The notes under the pieces: generated by a model
Seen by the model: the letters and a program-made list of their open reading frames with translations, nothing else
The model's database searches: none
What the model was told of the DNA's origin: nothing
Part shown: one piece after another, positions 46,912 to 54,687 of the stretch
How positions within the stretch are numbered: position 1 is the stretch's first letter
Layout of the letters: every line of letters begins with the position of its first letter
Source: Sphingobium sp. MI1205
GTDB lineage: Bacteria; Pseudomonadota; Alphaproteobacteria; Sphingomonadales; Sphingomonadaceae
Length of the DNA stretch: 64,000 bases
Assembly (NCBI RefSeq): GCF_001563285.1
Contig: NZ_CP005188.1
Location: 377,501 to 441,500 of the forward strand
Reading direction: 5' to 3'
Position numbers and translations under genes: made by a program

Positions 46912-47304
46912 TTAGTGAGAGCCCGCAGTGGTAGCTGCCGCGGCGGTACCGCTTGCCGACAAGAAGCGGACCGCGGTGCCAGTCGCATTCGCCTTGCCCC
47001 AGCTGAATGCCGACACGTGAGCATCGCCATACTGCGCTTTGACCACGGCATCAGCACCGAGCTTTTGCGCGCGTTCCCAAAGCTCCTTGTAGATTTTGTC
47101 CTGCGAGGGCGACTTGCTGAACACCGTTGCTTTGCGGACGCCCGCCTTGACCTCTCCTAGGATCTCATAAGGGCGGTCAGTGATATCGTATGGAAAAACG
47201 GGGACGCCGACTTCCTCGTTTACGAGCGGCTGGGCATGGGGCGCTTGGCTCAAGGCAGGCGCTGCAATACCCATCGAGAGGGCGGCAATCAGAACGAAAC
47301 GCAT
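46912..47304 (-). CDS. Small exported protein
   Basis: A 130-residue protein with signal peptide MRFVLIAALSMGIAAPALSQ. The mature part includes DRPYEILGEVKAGVRKATVF and KELWERAQKLGADAVVKAQY, a pattern like the small alpha/beta periplasmic proteins of the YbjQ/DUF4156 kind, in which a GADAVV segment is common. It lies 4 bases before the next exported-protein gene and 28 bases after the previous one, so the three form an operon. Function unknown. Confidence 0.6.
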   Translation of the reverse strand: MRFVLIAALSMGIAAPALSQAPHAQPLVNEEVGVPVFPYDITDRPYEILGEVKAGVRKATVFSKSPSQDKIYKELWERAQKLGADAVVKAQYGDAHVSAFSWGKANATGTAVRFLSASGTAAAATTAGSH

Positions 47305-47332
47305 AAAGTATACTTTCCCTGTTGGAGCCGGC

Positions 47333-47959
47333 TTACTTCGCGGCGGGAGCCACCGTCGGAGCCGACTGGGCTGCGATTGCGACTGAGGAAGCTGCGACAG
47401 GAACGGTCACAGGCTCGGAAGGTGTGGCCTCAGCGAAGACCAAAGGCACGTCTTCACCGATAAAGCCCTTGACCTGCGATCCCGCAGCGATTTTGGCGCT
47501 TGTTCCTGTGGTGAAAAATCCAACGACAGGAACGAAGGCCACAGCAGCTACGACGCCTGCCGTTCCGGTAACGCCTTTGTCATCAAACGTGCCGGTCAGC
47601 CGGATCTGGCGCCCGTTCACGCTCACATTGAGGAGCGAGGCGGTCAAATGGCCTGACTTGCCCCACATCCCTTTATTACGAACCTCGGTGATTTCACCGA
47701 CGGCTGGCGAACCGACCGGAATGACGACCTGTCCCCCAACGGAAACCGGCTCGATCACGGAGAGCCTGAAGTGCTGACCTACCCGAAGTTTCTTGCCTTC
47801 GGTCGTCAGGGGCTCTTCCATCTTAAGTTGGATTTCAGTGCCTGTGCGGAGAACATTGTTGGCCGCGGGTCCCACGGCGAGTGCAGGCGCTTGAACCTGA
47901 GCATGTGCAGGCGTTGACGACGCGATTGCGCACGCGAGCGCAACATACATCAATCTCAT
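47333..47959 (-). CDS. Exported protein, first of a three-gene operon
   Basis: A 208-residue protein with signal peptide MRLMYVALACAIASSTPAHA followed by QVQAP. The core (LRTGTEIQLKMEEPLTTEGK to GHLTASLLNVSVNGRQIRLT) is paralogous to the protein encoded at 46344-46907. A hydrophobic glycine-rich segment (GVVAAVAFVPVVGFFTTG) follows, and the tail is Ala/Pro/Val-rich and probably disordered. The ATG at 47959 is preferred because it begins the signal peptide. Likely envelope-associated; no known activity. Confidence 0.65.
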   Translation of the reverse strand: MRLMYVALACAIASSTPAHAQVQAPALAVGPAANNVLRTGTEIQLKMEEPLTTEGKKLRVGQHFRLSVIEPVSVGGQVVIPVGSPAVGEITEVRNKGMWGKSGHLTASLLNVSVNGRQIRLTGTFDDKGVTGTAGVVAAVAFVPVVGFFTTGTSAKIAAGSQVKGFIGEDVPLVFAEATPSEPVTVPVAASSVAIAAQSAPTVAPAAK

Positions 47960-48073
47960 TGATTTACCCCCATATTTGGCCTTCCCCAAGGCCAGTCATC
48001 GTGTGGCAGAGCGCCGGTCGGGATGTCAAGCGAACGGCCTCTGGGATTGAAGAACCTTGCCCTGCGGACCGTC

Positions 48074-48262
48074 TTACTGGACCGAGCCTGTTTGAAGTAT
48101 TTGGTCCATTTTGGATGCTATCAGCTTCCAGAAGGACAACCCTTCCCAATCAGCTTCGACAGCAAGTTCGCCGATCCGCTCGGCTACTTTGACCGGCGCT
48201 TGGTTACCATGTCTCCTCAACAGCATCATGGCCGCGCCCAGTGCGATATGATCGTTGGTCAT
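48074..48262 (-). CDS. DUF6961 family small protein
   Basis: A 62-residue helical protein, MTNDHIALGAAMMLLRRHGN then QAPVKVAERIGELAVEADWE and GLSFWKLIASKMDQIL. It matches the DUF6961 pattern (Asp-x-His/Arg start, RHG-x-x-AP, AERIGxLA, W-x-x-IA) found mainly in sphingomonads. AGGAG precedes the ATG. It lies 17 bases after a tiny membrane protein gene. Function unknown. Confidence 0.6.
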   Translation of the reverse strand: MTNDHIALGAAMMLLRRHGNQAPVKVAERIGELAVEADWEGLSFWKLIASKMDQILQTGSVQ

Positions 48263-48279
48263 CCTATCGCTCTCCTGGA

Positions 48280-48426
48280 TTAGCTCTTAACGCCGGACGG
48301 CGTCTGGACTTCCACCGTCATCTTGTAGCGATAGCGCTGCTCGCCAAGGATTCCGTAGCCGTAGGTGGTAAGTACAAGTGCGATACCCGCGATCAGCACT
48401 CCCAAAGTTATCAAGCACCCGCGCAC
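48280..48426 (-). CDS. 48-residue single-pass membrane protein, probably truncated
   Basis: A short frame starting with GTG (AGAGG seven bases upstream). Residues 4-24 (CLITLGVLIAGIALVLTTYG) form a membrane helix, followed by YGILGEQRYRYKMTVEVQTP and SGVKS. Related sphingomonad proteins, from memory, continue after this TVEV-x-TP-x-G segment, so the stop here probably truncates it. It is co-directional with and close to the DUF6961 gene. Confidence 0.45.
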   Translation of the reverse strand: MRGCLITLGVLIAGIALVLTTYGYGILGEQRYRYKMTVEVQTPSGVKS

Positions 48427-48541
48427 GACATATCCTCTTTTGACGTGAGCCTTATTGTTCGGAGATATTTCGATCAGGCTAATAGCTGGGGCGGTGGGCT
48501 AATCGTCTTATAAACGCTGGATTTCGAACGGATTGAAGCTG

Positions 48542-48997
48542 TCATGCCCTCGGAAAATCGCGAGGAGTGCGGACATCGAGCGTCGGGAATAGGCCGCGCA
48601 TATGACCGATGTTCCAGGTCACGATCGTGGGGATACCGTGTACCACCGCTGTTTCGCCGATCATTCGATCGTAGAGGCGAGCCCCGATCCCGCCATCGGC
48701 TGCATAGCTGCGCACCGTGTCGAACGTCTGCGCCGGGGTCAAGCCGATCAACTGGGTGACGGTTCTCACGCTTTCAAGCGCGGCCCAGGCTTCCTTTGCC
48801 GTGAAACGAAATGGCGCGTGTGTGCCGCGACGGGTCAGGGTGCTATAGACTTCGGCATAGCTGTGTGCGGCAACGCCCAGCACATGACCGCGACCAGCGT
48901 CGAACAGGTCGGCCGACGAAGCATGATGCTCATGATCGCCTGCCAACGCCGCTATAATCACATTGCTGTCGATTAGCGCATCAATCGTCAATGTCAT
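48542..48997 (-). CDS. PIN-domain toxin (VapC-like)
   Basis: A 151-residue PIN-domain protein. IDALIDSNVIIAALAGDHEH gives the first acidic residues (LIDSNV), HSYAEVYSTLTRRG the conserved Glu, and GGIGARLYDRMIGETAVVHG with TIVTWNIGHMRGLFP the last acidic region and the Asn/His segment common to PIN proteins. The start at 48997 (MTLTIDALIDSN) overlaps the antitoxin gene by 17 bases. PIN toxins cleave RNA when the antitoxin is degraded. Confidence 0.75.
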   Translation of the reverse strand: MTLTIDALIDSNVIIAALAGDHEHHASSADLFDAGRGHVLGVAAHSYAEVYSTLTRRGTHAPFRFTAKEAWAALESVRTVTQLIGLTPAQTFDTVRSYAADGGIGARLYDRMIGETAVVHGIPTIVTWNIGHMRGLFPTLDVRTPRDFPRA

Positions 48998-49250
48998 GCT
49001 CACGGGTTCGATCGAGAGCCTCATTGGCGCTTTCGAGGCTGACCGGCTTGCCGCTCGACGGACGAACCAGCAGCGCGCCGCGCCGCACCAGCTTGCCGGT
49101 ATTGGCTGGAATACCTGGCGGGACATAACCTCGCAGCGCGTCCTCGATCACCTCACTGGCCGTCATGCCGGTGAGTTTCGCAAGCGCACGGACCCGATCG
49201 CGCGCAAAAGCCGAGCGGACGTTGAGCTGGATATTTTCGGCACGACCCAT
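48981..49250 (-). CDS. Antitoxin, ribbon-helix-helix type
   Basis: An 89-residue protein. IQLNVRSAFARDRVRALAKL then TGMTASEVIEDALRGYVPPG is a ribbon-helix-helix DNA-binding fold with the usual MTxSEVIEDALR helix. The tail (KPVSLESANEALDRTREHDI) is the likely toxin-neutralising segment. It precedes and overlaps the PIN-domain toxin gene, the standard antitoxin-first order, and should repress its own promoter. Confidence 0.72.
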   Translation of the reverse strand: MGRAENIQLNVRSAFARDRVRALAKLTGMTASEVIEDALRGYVPPGIPANTGKLVRRGALLVRPSSGKPVSLESANEALDRTREHDIDD

Positions 49251-49271
49251 GACCGAGCTCCTTTGCGATGA

Positions 49272-49279
49272 GATATATC
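49272..49279. promoter_or_regulatory. GATATATC palindrome before the toxin-antitoxin genes
   Basis: An 8-bp perfect palindrome 22 bases upstream of the antitoxin ATG, within ATGATATATCTCAT on the minus strand. It could be the -10 region and the binding site for the antitoxin. It is short, so chance is possible. Confidence 0.3.
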
Positions 49280-49381
49280 ATGTCGACGCTCGGTGGGCTA
49301 TCGAAATTCCGTTTTGGCTAGCCCTGAAATCTGACACCGTCGTTTTGTCCTGGTAGAAAAGAGGACTTGAGGGAATCGACT

Positions 49382-49894
49382 TCACTGATCGAGCTTCCAA
49401 TCATTATCTGCGATGATGTTTTGCATGTTCCAAACCACCCGTGGATTAGGTCCTCCTGCGCCGCTGAATTGGGGATATGCTGTAAAATGCGTGCGGAAAC
49501 CCGGCTTCAGATCGAGCGACAGATTATCCTGGCTTTCGCTGACAGGGGTGCACCGGTCGATTGGCTGGTCGGGTGTATCGCATTCGTAAAGGCGACCGGC
49601 CAGGGTCGCGCTTTCGAGTGCCTCCATCCCATGGTTTTGAAACCATCCCTTCACGGAATAGCGAAGCTGCTGATCGTCAGCGTTGGATTGAAGTGCCTGC
49701 TCCTCGATTGTCCATTCTACAACGGGGGACCTTGCAGGTAGCTCATGTTCGCTCCACCAATCTTGAAACGCTAGAACTCCCAGCCATGCGGCAAGCGCGT
49801 AAGCGGCCCAACGGAAAGGGGCTACCTGCATCATTAATGCGAAGGCGACGCCCGCGCCTACCCAGGCTAGAAGATCATTCTCGCGTTCCGCCAC
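49382..49894 (-). CDS. Membrane-associated protein of unknown function
   Basis: A 170-residue protein. Two close hydrophobic helices at the N terminus (LLAWVGAGVAFALMMQVAPF and WAAYALAAWLGVLAFQDWW, about 8-47) form a hairpin anchor. The rest (SPVVEWTIEEQALQSNADDQ onward) reads as a beta-rich soluble domain with two Cys (YECDTP, DRCTPV) that may pair in the periplasm. No family recognised. It stands alone between the toxin-antitoxin pair and the dGTPase-like gene. Confidence 0.5.
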   Translation of the reverse strand: MAERENDLLAWVGAGVAFALMMQVAPFRWAAYALAAWLGVLAFQDWWSEHELPARSPVVEWTIEEQALQSNADDQQLRYSVKGWFQNHGMEALESATLAGRLYECDTPDQPIDRCTPVSESQDNLSLDLKPGFRTHFTAYPQFSGAGGPNPRVVWNMQNIIADNDWKLDQ

Positions 49895-50072
49895 ATCTGC
49901 TCCCTGCCGTTGTTCGGAGCCTGATGAGGTGATCTTGCGTCAAAATCGGTCATAAGATTTGTGGTTGGATCTCGATCTTGGCCACCCGAATTCTGACAAG
50001 CTGATATGCAAGCCGCCTGTAATTGGTTGACGCAGAACCGCTTCGCAACAGCCGAAACACCCCTTGCGCATT

Positions 50073-51416
50073 TCAAAGCTTGTCAAAAACCGATCCCATC
50101 CGCGGTGCGAAAAGGCGTTCATAGGTTCGCAGCAGGTGGTAGTCCGTCATGCCTGAAACATAATCACAGATGATCCTCATCGGATCGGAAGAGCTGGCGA
50201 ATTTGGCGTACGCATCGCAGGGCAGGAATCTCTTGGGCTCAGACTTCATGACCTCAAATACGGCGATTACCATCATCTGCCCTTTGAACTCGAGATGCTG
50301 GACGCTGGGGCTACAAATGACTTCCTCGTAAACCAGCTTCGTTACCGCAGCCAGGAAATCCGCTACGGGTTTTGGCACCTCCGCACGATACCGAAGCCTG
50401 TGCTCCTCAAATTCGGCTTCGTCGCGGATCTGGATGCTCGGGATGACGAAGTTGAGGATCCGGTTGATCTGGTGTTTGCGGTCGTTGCCGTCACCAAATA
50501 GGCGATCGAGTAGGCCACCATATACGTCGTTGCCATACTGCCCGCGATATTGGCTGTTAAGATAGTCGAGTAGGCCTTGGCAGGCCGAAACGGGCACGTG
50601 CATTTGAAACTGCTTTTGATCTATCAGTTTAAGCTCGAGCGCGTCCTCTAGATCGTGGATGCCGAAGCTGATGTCATCTGCAAGGTCCATGATCGAGCAA
50701 GCGAGGGATTTATGGCGTGCTTTGGCATGCCTCCCTGCACGAATGTCAAACTGGCGGAAAGCATCCTGATCGCCCTTGGAAAGCGGGGAGAGGATCCAGT
50801 CCACGACATCCTGCTCGCAATCCAAAAAGCATTTCGGAGGCTCGGATGCCTTGCGATCAAGCAGCGGCATACCGCTCGTATCTGCTAACATTCCCGGACG
50901 GAGGTCCGGGTTGGCCACTTCGCTGAACGACGCGGGGTATTTAAGAACGCCGAGCAGCGTCTCGCGCGTCAGGTTCGAGCCGGCAACCTCAGAAAATTTC
51001 TCCAGGCGCGATAGAATCCGAAGCGTTTGGCCGTTCCCTTCAAAGCCGCCATGATCTCTCATGCAGTAGTTGAGGGCAATTTCGCCGCCATGACCGAATG
51101 GAGGATGCCCCAAATCATGGGTGCAGGCGATCGCCTGAAGGAGCGCATGTTCGGGAAGGTGCTCAAGGGCTGGATGGCCGGGCAGATTATGGACGAGCTG
51201 TTTGGCTAACCCGCCAGCGATCTGCGCGACTTCAAGCGAATGTGTGAGGCGGGTGCGGTAGAAATCGCTTTCCCCTAGGTTGAGGATTTGGGTTTTACCC
51301 TGCAGCCGCCGAAAGGAGGCTGAGTGGACGACGCGGCCATAATCCACGTCGCCCTCAGATCGCGCATCAAAAGATTTTCGCAACTCTGGTGTTCTGCGAT
51401 CGAGCCAGCTCATCAT
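50073..51416 (-). CDS. dGTPase-like HD-domain triphosphohydrolase
   Basis: A 447-residue HD-domain protein from the Met at 51416 (MMSWLDRRTPELRKSF). GRVVHSASFRRLQGKTQIL is the family lead-in. Metal ligands: RTRLTHSLEVAQ (H59), ACTHDLGHPPFGHGGE (H100, D101, catalytic H104 and H109) and MDLADDISFGIHDLEDA (the final Asp). It hydrolyses dGTP to deoxyguanosine and triphosphate in the family. Chromosomal copies balance nucleotide pools, while others deplete dGTP to block phage replication. It lies in a defence island and is not linked to housekeeping genes, which favours the second role. An upstream in-frame extension of 42 codons lacks family similarity. Confidence 0.82.
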   Translation of the reverse strand: MMSWLDRRTPELRKSFDARSEGDVDYGRVVHSASFRRLQGKTQILNLGESDFYRTRLTHSLEVAQIAGGLAKQLVHNLPGHPALEHLPEHALLQAIACTHDLGHPPFGHGGEIALNYCMRDHGGFEGNGQTLRILSRLEKFSEVAGSNLTRETLLGVLKYPASFSEVANPDLRPGMLADTSGMPLLDRKASEPPKCFLDCEQDVVDWILSPLSKGDQDAFRQFDIRAGRHAKARHKSLACSIMDLADDISFGIHDLEDALELKLIDQKQFQMHVPVSACQGLLDYLNSQYRGQYGNDVYGGLLDRLFGDGNDRKHQINRILNFVIPSIQIRDEAEFEEHRLRYRAEVPKPVADFLAAVTKLVYEEVICSPSVQHLEFKGQMMVIAVFEVMKSEPKRFLPCDAYAKFASSSDPMRIICDYVSGMTDYHLLRTYERLFAPRMGSVFDKL

Positions 51417-51787
51417 GTCCCCAGTTCCTCTGCACAATATCTGCCCGCTAGCATGGAGAATGAAGTGCGGGAACCGACCCCGTTCCGCCACTGACGCGCG
51501 GCCGCGGATAAACGTCGCAAGAAGGGGTAGTCCTATCCTCAAACCTCACCACGGATCAAAGAACGTGCTTCTGCGGCGCTGGTTGGAAAAAAGATGTCGC
51601 GGGCAACGCTTCCACAAAAAATTAAGAGCTTAGAACGTAACGACTGCGGAATGATGACTTCTGGAACGGCAGGCATCGGCTCAATGCGACCAATTTTGTC
51701 GTGCAATCAGATATCATCCCTCAGCAGTCCTTGGGACTGACGCATTCGTCAGAGGGCCCTGCGGGCATTGACAGGAGAAGTTCGGAA
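51417..51787. other. Divergent intergenic region between the dGTPase-like gene and the next gene
   Basis: About 370 bases (or 285 if the GTG at 51701 is the real start of the plus-strand gene). I see no RNA gene, repeat or strong hairpin. It should hold both promoters. Confidence 0.35.
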
Positions 51788-52357
51788 TTGACGCAGCGTA
51801 ATATCACACCGGTGGATATCGAGATTGCAGAACTCCTCTATCCTGTGCTGGTTGAAGCGGCACGGGGCGGGGAGAAGCTTACTTGTCTTCAGTTGATCGA
51901 CCGAGCGAAACTGCGTCATCCGGACAATGTGGCGATTCAAAAACAAGTGCCAGTCGGGCTCGGTCGCCGGCTGGCTACAGTACGTGCGTTTACAGCGCCC
52001 CTTGGCTACCCGGACCTCACCTGCCTTGTAGTTCAACTGCGGACCAACCTGCCTGCTGACGTTTTCCCGAATCCCGAGGCTGAACAGGCGAAGGTCGCTG
52101 CTTTCGACTGGAAAAATGTGGAGCCCGCATTTTTCCTGCAGTTGGGAGAATGGCGCAAAGCCAATGAACGCAAAGCGAAGTGCGATCGCGGGACAGCCGT
52201 GCAGATCGTTTGGGACTATTACTCAGCCAATCGCGTTCGGATGCCCTCTGCTATCAAGCAGTTTAGGGAGCTTCTGATTGAAGAGGTGATGGGTGGTGAG
52301 GACGTCGAGCAGGCGTTCGCAGCTATCGTTTCAGAGCTGACTCCAGAGGTGGCGTGA
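51788..52357 (+). CDS. Hypothetical protein of about 190 residues
   Basis: The TTG at 51788 has AGGAG ten bases upstream and opens TQRNITPVDIEIAELLYPVL; a GTG at 51701 would add 29 residues without a ribosome site. The protein looks globular: VEAARGGEKLTCLQLIDRAK, then VGLGRRLATVRAFTAPLGYP with LTCLVVQLRT, then a helical end. The middle (a short conserved-looking GRRLATVRxFxxPLGYPDLTCLVV block) resembles uncharacterised proteins seen near restriction genes, but I cannot name the family. It converges with the MBL operon. Confidence 0.45.
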   Translation: MTQRNITPVDIEIAELLYPVLVEAARGGEKLTCLQLIDRAKLRHPDNVAIQKQVPVGLGRRLATVRAFTAPLGYPDLTCLVVQLRTNLPADVFPNPEAEQAKVAAFDWKNVEPAFFLQLGEWRKANERKAKCDRGTAVQIVWDYYSANRVRMPSAIKQFRELLIEEVMGGEDVEQAFAAIVSELTPEVA

Positions 52358-52426
52358 TGATTAAGCATCTCGCGATCAAACATTACGCCTGATGCGGCCG
52401 GTCCTTTGGCGTCGGGACCACTGTGG

Positions 52427-53677
52427 TTACGGCACCAGCCAGCGTTCCCCATCGGCAAGGCGCTGGATAGGCGGAAGGTCGATGCCTGGTGCATCCCATG
52501 ACAAACCGTGGACTGGGACCAGGGCGCACGGGTTTACCGCTTTGGCAAAGCGCGCGATGTCGAAAGGGCTGGCGTGGCCGCTGGTGTGGAGGTGCAGCGC
52601 CTTCGCACCGGCCTGCAGGGCATGACCCCAACCCGTGTTTGGTGCGGTTTCATCCAAGTAGCCGCGCCAATTGGAGAAGACGTATGCATCACGGTCTGTG
52701 AAGCCGAGGCCACCGCGCGCGAACTCTGCCACCATGGAGTCCCGCGTCATAACTATCGCTCGACCGCCTGATAGGCGCTTGCGGGAGGTGGCATATGGTT
52801 TCCTAGCAAGAGCGTCGACCCAGTCATCCCGTCCTTGCCTTGCATAGAGGCGTTTTCCGGAGCCGGTAATGATTACCTGCAACTCAGGGAAGCGCGGATC
52901 GCCGGGTAAGGGGATCCCAGTGCCAGGTGCGATCCGTTCCAGCACGTCTGCGCCATAAAGGTCCACCACCAGGGAACGCCCGGTGCGTTTCGCGGCGCGG
53001 AACAATGTGACTGTTCGATCGAGATTCTGTGCGGACCAGTTTACGAAGATGTGTCCCGGCACCTCCTGGGCAAGCTGGGTAAAATCATGCTCCAGCTGCG
53101 CTTCGGTGACGACAGGCTTGTGGGTTCCCAGGTTCGTGCCTTCGATGATCAGCGCGTCCACGTCTCGCGGCGGATTTGCGATCATCGCCTCAACGAGTGC
53201 GGCCTTACGCCCATGGCAGCGAAAATCTCCAGAATAGAGTATGCGGCGGCCCTCTGCTTCGATCAGGAGCATGTACGCGTCAGCGGCGCTGTGGTCGGTG
53301 AGAAATGGGGTCACCGTGAATGCGCCGAGGGCGAGAGGACCTGACCTAGCCCGCCAAGTAGAGATCGAACGCGAAAGCGGCGTCCCGAACAGGCCGGATG
53401 TAAGCCGCATCAACTCCGCTGCTTTTTCACCGGTCCAAAGTGGCCAATGCGCGGGCAGTTCGTCGATCAGGCCCCAGTGATCCATGTGCGCGTGGCTGAA
53501 CAGGACGGTGGCCGGACCGTCGCGATCGAGTGTCTGGGGTAGGAGGCCGCTCGCCTCGCGCGGTGCGTCGAGCGGCCGGCCGGCATCCAGGATCAAGCGC
53601 TCGCCTCCTGAGGCGACGAGTTCGATGCACGAGCCGCCGATCGCGCGCGTGCCGCGATGAACAATCACCTCAAGCAT
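52427..53677 (-). CDS. Metallo-beta-lactamase / beta-CASP-like hydrolase
   Basis: A 416-residue MBL-fold protein. RGTRAIGGSCIELVASGGER opens the fold, then TVLFSHAHMDHWGLIDELPA (HxHxDH at 62-67), TPFLTDHSAADAYMLLIEAE, RRILYSGDFRCHGRKAALVE (Asp ligand) and LHTSGHASPFDIARF (late His). GHIFVNWSAQNLDRTVTLFR in the middle is like the beta-CASP insertion of RNase J and CPSF-type nucleases. It should hydrolyse phosphodiesters in RNA or DNA. Its start shares one base with the preceding stop (TGATG), so it is the last gene of a five-gene operon with AddAB-like enzymes. Confidence 0.78.
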   Translation of the reverse strand: MLEVIVHRGTRAIGGSCIELVASGGERLILDAGRPLDAPREASGLLPQTLDRDGPATVLFSHAHMDHWGLIDELPAHWPLWTGEKAAELMRLTSGLFGTPLSRSISTWRARSGPLALGAFTVTPFLTDHSAADAYMLLIEAEGRRILYSGDFRCHGRKAALVEAMIANPPRDVDALIIEGTNLGTHKPVVTEAQLEHDFTQLAQEVPGHIFVNWSAQNLDRTVTLFRAAKRTGRSLVVDLYGADVLERIAPGTGIPLPGDPRFPELQVIITGSGKRLYARQGRDDWVDALARKPYATSRKRLSGGRAIVMTRDSMVAEFARGGLGFTDRDAYVFSNWRGYLDETAPNTGWGHALQAGAKALHLHTSGHASPFDIARFAKAVNPCALVPVHGLSWDAPGIDLPPIQRLADGERWLVP

Positions 53678-54678
53678 CAGGGGCGCGGTTCCACTTCCGC
53701 GATCTTGCCTGGGACCAGAATGCAGAGGCAGGAGGTTGCAGGCTTGCAGCCAATTGGAAGGACTTTGATACCAAACCGTTTGAGGCGCGCCTCATGCTGG
53801 TTTTGCACGAAGGAAGCCCCATGGGAGCGATAGCGCTCCATCTCCGTCTCGCGTAGCACCCCGTTGGCTCGGGGCGAACAGTAGTTGCCGACGACCACTC
53901 CGGGAGGAAGGATGACGGATGCAGTATCGCCAGCGTCGGCAAATGTCTGCCACGCCGCAATGGCGGGGCCGGTCTTGCCGAACATTTCGGCTAGCGCGAG
54001 AAGGATCCGTGCAGCTTCGGAATAGGCTGAGCGTACCTCGCTGGGACCGCTGTCGTTATCCATCCATGCCACGTATTTGCGGAGCTGAACCACTACGTGC
54101 GGTGCCGCTGGCTTATTGTGGTCGGACCGTAGCTCACCGTTTACGGCGCATTTCGCTTCCCAGAACCCGATATCATGACCCTGCGCGACTACCAGATCCA
54201 TGCGCGGCGCCACTTTCCCAGTGGCATCGGGACGGGCAGGAAGAGCCATTTCTAGATCCAGCGTGCCCGCAGTGACGGCGACCAAATCATCTACGAAGCG
54301 CTTCTCGTCACCTGCATAGGTTTCAGCGGTGTGAACCCATTTGGTGACCTCCATCATGGGTATCTCCGTCCCATGACCGAGCGAGAAGGAGGTGTATTTC
54401 TGAGCATATTTGCTCTCGTCTTCGTGCCCTTTAACGACACCCGCCACATATTTGTCGTGGACTTCGAAGCGAGGCGAGCCGGAACTTATACTCAGCTTGG
54501 CTATGGACTGACCCTTTACATAAAAGTTCAAATAACCATTGCGCACCGCAACGCGTAGTCCATGTGGACCCGCATCTTCGCCCGGCAGCACCCAGCGGTC
54601 GAACAGAGCTTTGATGACGGCGACATCCCGATAGTTGCGAAGGGCGTCGACGTCGAATTTGCGTTCAAAAAGTGGCAT
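53677..54678 (-). CDS. Unknown protein with PD-(D/E)XK-like signature, twin of the next gene upstream
   Basis: A 333-residue protein. The opening FERKFDVDALRNYRDVAVIK, ALFDRWVLPG is shared with the upstream neighbour (YDVSSLARWDAAHPGNAVRA, LFERWARPG). The centre has VAPRMDLVVAQGHDIGFWEAKCAV (about 156-179), in which Asp and E-x-K fit a PD-(D/E)XK nuclease core with a strand-strand layout. Later segments RSAYSEAARILLALAEMFG and LPPGVVVGNYCSPRAN also align with the neighbour. It is 9 bases after that gene and overlaps the MBL gene start. I do not recognise the family; a nuclease function is inferred from the motif. Confidence 0.6.
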   Translation of the reverse strand: MPLFERKFDVDALRNYRDVAVIKALFDRWVLPGEDAGPHGLRVAVRNGYLNFYVKGQSIAKLSISSGSPRFEVHDKYVAGVVKGHEDESKYAQKYTSFSLGHGTEIPMMEVTKWVHTAETYAGDEKRFVDDLVAVTAGTLDLEMALPARPDATGKVAPRMDLVVAQGHDIGFWEAKCAVNGELRSDHNKPAAPHVVVQLRKYVAWMDNDSGPSEVRSAYSEAARILLALAEMFGKTGPAIAAWQTFADAGDTASVILPPGVVVGNYCSPRANGVLRETEMERYRSHGASFVQNQHEARLKRFGIKVLPIGCKPATSCLCILVPGKIAEVEPRP

Positions 54679-54687
54679 GAAGGCTCT

